The notes under the pieces were generated by a model. That model did not search any database. It was not told where the DNA came from and was given only the letters and a program-made list of their open reading frames with translations. DNA of 43,663 nucleotides from Chthoniobacterales bacterium (GTDB lineage: Bacteria > Verrucomicrobiota > Verrucomicrobiia > Chthoniobacterales > JACTMZ01): the NCBI GenBank assembly GCA_014879535.1, contig JACSRX010000086.1, forward strand, positions 1 to 43,663, read 5' to 3'. Shown here one piece after another: positions 8,468 through 17,500 of the stretch. Position 1 is the first letter of the stretch; every line of letters starts with the position of its first letter. The position numbers were made by a program, and so were the translations under genes.

Positions 8468-9177
8468 GGCGCGGAGGTGCCCGGCGCATCGGAGACGATC
8501 CGCCCGTCCTTCATGCGGATCACGCGCGAGGCGTGGGCCGCGACCCCGTGATCGTGCGTGACCAGCACCAGCGTGGTCTTGTGTTCGCGCTGCAAGCGCA
8601 GAAGAAGCTCCATGACATGCCCGGCATTTTTGCTGTCGAGGTTCCCGGTCGGCTCGTCGGCCAGAAGGATGCCCGGACGGTTCACAAGACTGCGCGCGAT
8701 GGCGGCACGCTGACGCTCGCCGCCGGAAAGTTTGACAGGAAGGTGACCGAGCCGGTGGGAAAGACCGACGGCTTCAAGCAACTCCTTCGCCCTTCTCCGC
8801 TTCTCGGCACGCGTCGCCGGGAAACCGAATGTCGGGATCATCACGTTTTCCTCGATGGTGAACGTCGGCAGCAGATGGAACGATTGGAAGATGAAGCCGA
8901 CCTCGCGGGCGCGGTAGGATGCCGGATCCCCCGTCTGGTGCAGAGGTTTTCCGCGGTAGCGGAGGGTTCCCGCGGTGGGGCGATCCAGCATTCCAAGCAG
9001 GTTGAGCAGCGTCGATTTGCCGCACCCGCTCGGCCCGACGATGGAGACGAACTCGCCCTCGGAAATGCGGAAATCCACGCCGCACAGAGCAGGCACGCGG
9101 CCGTCGTCATACTCCTTGGCCAAGCCCGCGGCCTCGAAAAGCGGAACTTCCCCTGTCGCCGGCTCCCGGTGGTTCAT
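8464..9177 (-). CDS. ABC transporter ATP-binding protein, LolD/MacB type
   Basis: ATPase partner of the downstream permease. All motifs are intact: Walker A GPSGCGKST (48-56), Q-loop FIFQSFHLLP (about 96-105), signature LSGGERQRAAIARSL (150-164), Walker B ILLADEP (170-176) followed by TGNLDS, and the H-loop VTHDH. The LLADEPTGNLD and FQSFHLLP signatures are those of the LolD/MacB/FtsE subgroup. At 237 residues it is a single nucleotide-binding domain that must dimerise. It starts 18 bases after the desaturase stop and overlaps the permease start by 4 bases. It is therefore part of the PKS operon, and powers export of whatever that operon makes. Confidence 0.95.
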   Translation of the reverse strand: MNHREPATGEVPLFEAAGLAKEYDDGRVPALCGVDFRISEGEFVSIVGPSGCGKSTLLNLLGMLDRPTAGTLRYRGKPLHQTGDPASYRAREVGFIFQSFHLLPTFTIEENVMIPTFGFPATRAEKRRRAKELLEAVGLSHRLGHLPVKLSGGERQRAAIARSLVNRPGILLADEPTGNLDSKNAGHVMELLLRLQREHKTTLVLVTHDHGVAAHASRVIRMKDGRIVSDAPGTSAP

Positions 9178-9195
9178 GGCGGTTCGTCCCGTGTG

Positions 9196-10158
9196 TCAGC
9201 CTGCTTGCGTGTGCGGCTTGTTCCACTGGCCGCCGACACGCGGATCGGCGAGGCATTTGAGGAGGTCGGCGAAGGCCGCGCGGTAGTTCGGGAACGGAAC
9301 CGTATCCCCCTCGTCCGTGGGGATGATAAGGTCCGTGTGGTAGGGCATCTCATGGTAGGGCAACGTGCCCTTGACGTGGTGGACGCCGTGCAACGGCTGG
9401 TGCAGGAGACTGACGGACACGCATTTCCCCTTCCAGTTCGCCGCGATCACGCTGCGCGTGGCGCTGCGCCCCGTGTTTCCGCTCAGCCCGACATGCTCGA
9501 TGTATTTTCGCCAGCTCTGGAGATTCCCCGCAATGAAGGCGGGGAGGAAGTAGAGCACCAGAAACCACATCCACACGCCGAACCATGCCACGAGCCCGAG
9601 AACCACGGTCCAAAACCCCACCATCAGCCAGAACTCCCTCCAGATGCGGCGCCTCGCCTTGCGGTTCGTGATGGGCGAATTGCGCTTGAAGAAGAAACGC
9701 CAGAACAGCCACGGCGAATAGAAAAATCCGAAATTCAACTCGAGGAACGCCGCAAGCCGGCGCCACCAGAGCGGCTGACCCGGATCGACAAACGGCCAGA
9801 GTTCGACGTCCCTCTCGCTGGCGACATTGACGTGGTGCTGTTGGTGGAGAACCCGGTAGAGGGTCAGCGGCGTGAGGCTGATCGTGCCGACGAGCAGGCC
9901 GTCGAATTCATTCCAAATGCGGCTCTTGCGCAGGATCCCGTGCGACGCCTCGTGGAATGCGATGAGCATCGCATGCATGAAGTGGCTGGCGAGCAGGACC
10001 AGTGGGATCAGCGGCCACACCCACCCCTTGAAAAGGCAGAGGGCCATTGCCCCCGTCGTCAGATAATAGGCGCCGGTGACAAGCGTGAACGAAGCGTGGT
10101 TCGCCCACGGTTCCCAAGCCGCCTCCTCGGTCTTGCCTGCTGTGCTTGCGACGGACAT
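9196..10158 (-). CDS. membrane fatty-acid desaturase family di-iron enzyme
   Basis: Predicted integral-membrane non-haem di-iron oxygenase of the fatty-acid desaturase superfamily, 320 residues. The three histidine clusters are present: HEASH (69-73, HX3H), HQQHH (105-109, HX2HH) and HGVHH (257-261, HX2HH). Long hydrophobic segments lie at about 30-65, 90-100, 180-210. The superfamily introduces double bonds, hydroxyl or keto groups into lipid chains, so hydroxylase or ketolase activity is an alternative. The ATG at 10158 lies one base after the condensation-gene stop, and the stop is 18 bases before the ABC ATPase. The enzyme is thus inside the PKS operon and probably modifies the polyketide or fatty acyl product. 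Confidence 0.88.
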   Translation of the reverse strand: MSVASTAGKTEEAAWEPWANHASFTLVTGAYYLTTGAMALCLFKGWVWPLIPLVLLASHFMHAMLIAFHEASHGILRKSRIWNEFDGLLVGTISLTPLTLYRVLHQQHHVNVASERDVELWPFVDPGQPLWWRRLAAFLELNFGFFYSPWLFWRFFFKRNSPITNRKARRRIWREFWLMVGFWTVVLGLVAWFGVWMWFLVLYFLPAFIAGNLQSWRKYIEHVGLSGNTGRSATRSVIAANWKGKCVSVSLLHQPLHGVHHVKGTLPYHEMPYHTDLIIPTDEGDTVPFPNYRAAFADLLKCLADPRVGGQWNKPHTQAG

Positions 10159-10159
10159 C

Positions 10160-11530
10160 TCAATTATTGGCGGAATTTCGCGGCTGGCCTGAAGCTCGGC
10201 GGCAGCCGGCCTCCAGAACGGACCGGAACAACCTGTCAAGGTCCTCGATCTCGGAACATGCGGCGGCGGACGGACGGTGCAGCCAAATCAACTCCATTTT
10301 CCGGCCATCCTCAGTCAACTCGCAGGCGATGTCAAAGCGCGAGGTGCCGCTCGAAAGGTTCCGCAAACGCGGCGCCATTCCCGCGATCTCGATGCCGGGA
10401 AACGGATGGTTTTGCACGGCAAAACGGACATCGAAAACCGCATGCCTGACCCGGGGAACGCGCCTCTCCACGGCCGCCGCCAACTCGACGAACGGCATTG
10501 CATGGGTGAAGTCCTCGACCGCCTGTTCGTGGGTGATGCGGACGGTTTCCTCGAACGGCCTGTGCGTGCCGACCTTCGCGCGCAGCGGGACGATGCCGGA
10601 GAACGATCCCATGGTTTCCTTCAATGCAGATTTCGCCCGGCCTGCCACCGGCGTGCCGACCACCACGTCGTCGGCATTCCGCCATTGCAGCAAAGCCAGG
10701 CGGAAGGCAGCCAGCAACGCCCCGAACAGAGTGACACCGCACCGGCGCGCAGTCGCCCGGACTGCGTCCGCCAGCTCGGCCGGCAGATCGGTGACCCATT
10801 GCTCCAACCTTTCAGGGCCCGCCGGTGCGCCGCCGAACAGCGGCCGCACTCCCTCGAGCCGCTTCACCCAATAGTCCGCATGCCGGAGGGTCTCCGCCGG
10901 TCGCCAGCGGGCACGCTCGGATGCCGCCCACTCGGAATAAGTCACGGCCAGTGGCGGAAGCAAATCACGCTTGCCATGCAGCTTGGTCATGTCCCGCCCG
11001 CTTTCACGGAAGACACTGAGACACGCCGTGTAAAGATCCTCGACGAAACTTGTCACCGTCCACCCGTCCGCAATGGCGTGGTGTATCGTCAGGCCGAGCG
11101 CATGGTGGTCGGGACCGCGGCGCACCATCTGAAGACGGTAAAGCGGTCCGCGCACGAGATCGAAAGGACGGCGGAACCCCTCCTCCATCATGGCGATGAT
11201 CTCCTCGTCGCCAATCCCGGTCCGGTCCGGTGCACGATAGTCCACCACCGGTTCGGAGCGGGCGCGGATCATCTGCACCGGCCGCTCCTTGCCGGGGAGG
11301 ATGGATGTCCGCATGACCTCCTGCCTCGCGACTACGAGTCTCATGGCCTGCATGCAGAGTTCGTGCGTCAGCGGTCCCTTGAGGTCGATGAACGAGCGGA
11401 TGTGATTCGACGGATCCTCGGGGGCGACCGGCGACGTTTCCCACAATTCGCGCTGGATGAAGGACAGCGGTTGCAGGCGGACCTGTCCGGATGCCACAAG
11501 TTCCTGCAGGCGGGCGCGTTGACTCTCCAT
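10160..11530 (-). CDS. stand-alone condensation-domain acyltransferase
   Basis: A 456-residue protein that is a single NRPS-type condensation domain, of the same superfamily as the polyketide-associated Pap acyltransferases. It starts almost directly with the C1-like motif QPLSFIQRELW (20-30). The catalytic motif HHAIADG (150-156) keeps both His and the Asp-Gly of HHxxxDG. Later motifs include the VVGTPVAGR segment and MGSFSGIVPLR, typical of the C-domain C-terminal lobe. There is no adenylation, carrier or thioesterase domain. It begins 10 bases after the PKS stop. Because the PKS has no thioesterase, the likely role is to take the finished chain from the PKS ACP and pass it to an alcohol or amine acceptor. 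The acceptor is unknown. Confidence 0.9.
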   Translation of the reverse strand: MESQRARLQELVASGQVRLQPLSFIQRELWETSPVAPEDPSNHIRSFIDLKGPLTHELCMQAMRLVVARQEVMRTSILPGKERPVQMIRARSEPVVDYRAPDRTGIGDEEIIAMMEEGFRRPFDLVRGPLYRLQMVRRGPDHHALGLTIHHAIADGWTVTSFVEDLYTACLSVFRESGRDMTKLHGKRDLLPPLAVTYSEWAASERARWRPAETLRHADYWVKRLEGVRPLFGGAPAGPERLEQWVTDLPAELADAVRATARRCGVTLFGALLAAFRLALLQWRNADDVVVGTPVAGRAKSALKETMGSFSGIVPLRAKVGTHRPFEETVRITHEQAVEDFTHAMPFVELAAAVERRVPRVRHAVFDVRFAVQNHPFPGIEIAGMAPRLRNLSSGTSRFDIACELTEDGRKMELIWLHRPSAAACSEIEDLDRLFRSVLEAGCRRASGQPRNSANN

Positions 11531-11540
11531 GCAACGGTCT

Positions 11541-14500
11541 TCAGGACGCGCCCGCCGGCGCGGACCATTCCGGATCGGCCTCGGCCGGAGCACCGGCAAG
11601 TTCCACGATCCCGGCATCGCCGAGCGCGTCGAGGTCGATGTCGGCGATGGACACCTCCTCGTCGGTCGCTGCCAGGGCTTGGGGCTCCTCCACACAGGCA
11701 TCGCCCCCGAGGTGCTCATTGATCAGTGCGGCAATCTGCCCGATGGTGCGGGCCCTCATCAGGCTTGCCGGAGGCAGGGTCACACAGATCGAGCTTTCGA
11801 TGAGATTCTCGATCTCCACACCCATCAGCGAATCGAGACCGAGATCCGTGAGGGGCTGATCGGGCCTGAGGGACTCGGGTTTGACCCGCAGGACCGACCC
11901 GACCACATCCTGGAGCGCCCGCACGATCACATCCAAACGTTCCTCCGGTGCCGCGGAGTCGATCCGGACACGCCAATCTCCGGACTGCGACACGCCTTCG
12001 TCGGCATCCACCTCCGAAGCGAAAATCCTCTCATGGAAAGGGCTGTCGTGCAGTCCCCGGAACGCCTGCCGCCACTTGCCCCAATCCGCCCGCAACGCGG
12101 CCACCTGGGGGGTCTTGGCCGCGAGGAACGTCTCGAGCAGCGAGACCACTTCTTTCGGATCAAGGGCGAGTGTCCCTTGGCGCGCCAGATATTCGGCGAC
12201 CTTTTCGTTGCGGGCAACATATCCATCACCGCCGAGGACGCCCCAATTGACAGCCAGCGCCGGAAGCCCCGAAGCACACCGGTGGTGCGCAAGCGAATCG
12301 AGAAACGCATTCGCCGCGGCGTAGTTCCCCTGCCCCGGATTGCCGAACACACTCGAAGCCGACGAGAACATCACGAAAGCATCGAGGTCCATGCCTTCGG
12401 TCTTCCGGTGCAGCAGCCATGCACCGCGCGCTTTCGGACCGATCACGCTGTCCATGCGCTCGGGAGTCAGCGCCGAAAGGGGGGCATCGTCGATGACCAT
12501 GGCAAGATGGAAGACGCCCTTGAGGGGGCGTCCCGAGGACCTGATGGCCCCGAAGACCTCATCCACGTCTCCAGGCCGCCCGGCGTCGCCCCGCACCGCG
12601 AGGACCTCCGTCCCTGCAGACGCCAGTTCCCCGAGGAATTCCTCCGCACCAGGTGACGCAGCACCCTGACGACCTGACAGCACCAGGTGCCTTGCTCCGC
12701 GACCGGACAACCAACGCGCAAGCACCTTGCCGAATCCCCCGAAGCCGCCCGTGATGAGATATGTTGCCTCCGGATCGACTTCAAAAGGAGCATCGGGCGA
12801 CTCTGCGGACGCCGCTTGGAATGCCTCGGAAAACGCCAGCAGGACCTTGCCGGTGTGCTTTCCCGCCGCCATGAGGCGGAACGCGGCATCCGCACGATAT
12901 GCCGGGAACGACCGGTAAGGCAGCGGCGTCAAAGCCCCCTGCACCATCAACCCGGTGACTTCCGCCAGCAACTGCCGGGTCAATTCCCCGTCGCCCGCGA
13001 ACACGGCGTCCATCGCCACGACATGGAAGGATGCATTCCGGCGAAGATGCCAGAGGGGCAGTTTGGAATTCTGGTAAATGTCTCGCTTGCCGATTTCGAT
13101 GAAGCGCCCGAAATCGGCCAGGCACGAGAGCCCCATCGGGATGGCCTCGCCGGCCAGCGCATTGACCACGGCATCCACCCCGCGGCCGCCTGTCACTTCC
13201 ATCACACGCTCGGCAAAATCCCCCCGGCGCGAATCGACCACATGCTCCACGCCGAGCATCCTGAGGAGGGATCGCTTGCCCGGGCTTCCCGCCGAGGCGA
13301 TGACCTCCGCACCCAAGTGGCGCGCAATCTGGATGGCCGCCATGCCGACCCCGCCTGCGCCGGAGTGGATCAGCACCTTCTCGCCGGGGCGAAGCCGCGC
13401 GACATTGGCCAACGAGTGCCATGCCGTCATGAACACCACCGGCACGGTGGCGGCTTCCTCGGATGTCATCCCCGCCGGCACCGGCAACACGTCGCATGCG
13501 CGCGCCAAGGTGTGCGTGGCCAGGCCGAATGCGGCGAGGCCGAAAACGTGGTCGCCAAGTTTGACATGATCAACGCCCGGTCCGACAGCCACCACTTCGC
13601 CAGCAACCTCGTCGCCGAACATCCGCGCATCCGGGCTTTCCGCCGGATACAGGCCGAGCGCCTTCAGCACATCGCGGAAATTCAGCGCTGCGGCCCGGAC
13701 TTGGATCAACAGCTCGCCGGGACCGCACTCTGGAAGGTCGAAAGGCAGGAACCTCAGGCTGTCGAGGCTTCCGCGCTCGCGCGACTCGAGACGGAGCGGC
13801 ACGGAGGGGCCGAGGGGGGATTCCGCCACGGACAGCCCTCGCGTGAAGCGCTGGACATAGCGGGCTTCGCCCCGGCGCGCGACTTCGCGCTCCGGTTCCG
13901 CTCGGAGGAGCTCATCCCACAGCATCCGGACATCCGTGCTGCCTGCCGGCAAATCCAAGGCCCGGCAAGCGGCGGTGGGATGCTCTGTGAGAAACACGCG
14001 GAAGAAACCAAGAACCGCACCCGCGGCGGGGTCGACAGGCCGGGAACCTCGCCCGACCGGTTGCGCCGCGCGTGTGACCAGGTCGAACCGGTATTTCCCC
14101 GTCGGAGCAAAGGCGTCGAGTGCATGCGCGAGGTGCAGGAAGGCATCGGTGCCCAGCCGCGGATCCGCCACCGGATCGCCTCCGTCGAGGTCGAGCGGCC
14201 AGAGATAGACGAAACGCTGGGGCGGCGCGTCCTGCAGCCACTCCTGCACAAGACGCCCCCAGTCCTCCGGGTCCCCGGAACGAACAGTGCATGCATCGTC
14301 CTCAGGCAGCGCAAAACTTCCACCCGCACGGACGATGCGGCACCGTGCACCATGCCTGCGCACCTCGTCGGCCAGTGCGTCACCGAGACCGCGACCGTCT
14401 GCAAATATCACCCAAGATGCCTCGATGGGAGCATCCGCGGGCACACCCCCGGACGGCTCGCCGGCGATCCAAGCCTTGCGCGCGAGGATGCCCATCTGCC

Positions 14501-17500
14501 CCTCCTCGCCATCGGGGCTCCGCAGCCCCGGTAGACTCGAGGTCTCCGCGAATCCGCAACCCCGGAGGACCTCCTCCCATTTCTCCCTCGCGAGCAGGGG
14601 GTGCTCGGGACGCAGATCCCGGTCGGTCAGACTCCACCAACCACTGGTGAGGCCGAAAATGGATTCCGTCCAAAGCCGCGGGCTGGCCACGTCCATGAAC
14701 ATGAGGGTCCCGCCCGGAACAAGCAGGCGATGGAGACGACCGAGAGCTGCACGGATATCGCATGCCGCATGAAGCACGTTGGTTCCGACGATGATGTCGA
14801 AGGTGCCGGACTCGAAGCCCTGATCTTCCGGGTTCCGGTCGAGGTCGAAGGTCCGGTATTCAACCTCGGGGAAGGCTGCGAGTTTCTGCTGTGCGGGGAG
14901 GAAGAACCCCGTGGAAACATCGCTGAAGACGTATTTGTGCACCCCGCGCTCGATCACCGGGAGGATGTAGGACGCGAGCGCGCCCGTCCCTGCACCGACC
15001 TCCAGAATGCGCAGACCGCGTCCGTCGGGCAGCGCGGACGCAGCTTTGCGCACCGCGGCGCTGATCGCGGTCACCCAATGCGAGGCGAACAGCCCGTCGC
15101 CATAGAACTGCTCGAGATGGTCGGCGCCCGCTCCGGCGAAGATCACCTGAACGGCATCCTTCTCCCCGCGCATGATCCGGCCGAACTCCGCCCCCGTGGC
15201 CGCGCAGAGCAGCGCTTCCCCCTGGTGGCCCGGGTAGCGCGCGAGGAATTCCCGGAGAATTTCCGGGGCACCCTCCGTCTTGACCGAGAACGCAGCGGTC
15301 GGACGCCAGCCGCCGGCTTCGTTCACGAGGAGCCCCTGCCCCCGGAGTCCCGCCATCAACCGTGAGAAAATTTCACCCATGGCGGGCTTCACCCCGAGGC
15401 TGTCGGCCGAAAACGTCCCGTTGTTGGGCGACGGGTCCAGCCCCATGTTCCGCAATCCCGCGGCGATCTGTGCCGCCGCGAAGGCATCCTGTTCGCGCAT
15501 CACCTGTTCCAGGCGGTCCCTGCCCCGCAGACCGAGCACTCCGTTGAGGGCCGCGGTTGCGGCATCATGGAGAACCCCGAGCGGCAGCGGTTCGACTGGC
15601 GCAAGCGGACCCGAAGCCGGGCGCCTTTCCCAATCGACATGGTAAACGAGATCACGCCCGTCCCCGGTCGAGGAGCCGGCACGGCGCATGGACGACATCG
15701 CCACCGCCCGGAACCCATCCACCAGCACGCAGGGGGCGCCCGAGGCGTCATAAATGCCGATCCGTCCTTCGGTCATCTCGTCGTTGCACTGGAGGACGCG
15801 GGCGTGGACGAGGCTGGAGGCTCCGGGAGAACGCAGGAACACGATGCGCGAGAAGCGAACAGGCAACTTGAGCCGCCCGCCGCGGACCTCGAGTCGGCGG
15901 GCTCCGGCCGAGAACACATGCAGGGCGCCATCCAGAAGCACGGGATGCAGCGCATACTCACCCGCACGGACCGCCGAAGCCTCCGAAAGCGACACGACTC
16001 CCGAGGACTCCCCTTCCGCCGCATGAATCTCGCGGGCCGGACGGAACTCCGGCCCGTAACGCAAACCGCGGTCCTGTTTCAACTCGTAGTGCTCGTCGAT
16101 ATCCTCCGGCACCATGCGGTCGTCCGGTCCCGGCCAACGCGCGCCCTCGAAGGCCGTCTCGACCCGTTCGCCGCGCAGGGAACCCGCAACATGGAGCGAC
16201 CACGCCTGCGAGGGCTCGACCCGGCTCTTGATGGTGAAAGTGCGTTCGACCGGATCCCATGCGATCTCCAGCAGCAGACTCGAGGCGGGGTCCGGGAGGA
16301 TGAGGGGTTTGCGGATCTCGAAGTCCTCGATGACGAAGGGGCGCTTCTCGAAGATTTCCACGCCCGCCTCGAGCGCCATCTCCACGAAAGCCGCTGCGGG
16401 AAAAACGATGTGGCTGTCCACCCGGTGGTCGCGCAGGTAGGCAAGTTGGCGCTCGTCGAGGCGCGAGGTCCATGAGGGCACCGACCGCGGCAGACGCGCA
16501 TCGAGCAAACCCCTTCCTCCCGGTGCCAGGCGGCTTGCCCGCATCTCGGAGGACTCGTGCCACCAGCGCGCCTTGTTCCAAGGGTAGGAAGGCAGGACAA
16601 GAATGCGCCGCGAGGGCGTGATGCCCTTGAAGTCCAACGCAACACCGAGCCGGTGAAGTTCCAATGCCGCATCCATGGCGGCGCCCTGTTCGCGTTCGCG
16701 CCGCGTGGAGGACACCACCGGCGCCTTGAGACCCGCGGCGGCCAGGCACTCCTGGATGGAAACGGCCAAGGCGGGATGCGCGCTGATCTCTAGCCAAACA
16801 TCCACACCGTGCGAAGCCATGGATTGGACGGCGCTCAGGAAACGCACCGGCTGGCGGATGCCGCGGGCCCAATACGCGGGCGTGCAATCCGTGCCCGGAC
16901 AAAGCGCACCGGTCACCGTGCTGAAAAACGGCACCGAACCCTCCCGGGGTTCCAACCCCGCCAAGGATGCCTCGAGAAAATCGGCCGCAGGCTGCATGAG
17001 GGCGTGGTGGAACGGATGCTGCACCCGCACAAAACGGTTGAAGACGCCGGATGCCTCCAATTCCGCAGCCATCGGTTCGAGCGACGTCCGCAGTCCGGCA
17101 ATCGTGAGCGAATTCGGCCCGTTGAAAGCGGCGATGCTTGCCGACGGATCGTGGCGGGCGATGAGATCGGCGGCCTTCTCCTCGTCCAACCCCACGGCAA
17201 GCATGGCTCCGACGTGGCGGCCGCAGTCCTGCATGGCCCGGGCCCGGACGACGATGATGCGAGCGGCCTCCTCAAGCGGGAGAATCCCGGCAACGCATGC
17301 GGCGGCGATTTCGCCGACGCTGTGGCCGGTGATGGCCGAGGGTGTGACGCCCCAGGATTCCCACAACTTCGCCAGCGCGATCTGCATGGCAAAGATGGCG
17401 GGCTGCCCGATTTCAGTCTCGGCGAGCCGTGTTGTCTCCTCGTCCCGCGCCAGTTCCTCGAGCAGCGAAAAGCGGGCATGCGGCGCCATGGCCTCCGCGC

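Noticed and set aside
12687-14534. Open frame of about 600 codons on the + strand inside the PKS gene
   Set aside because: It lies fully opposite the ER/MT part of the PKS; composition is Arg/His/Pro-rich and no motif is seen.
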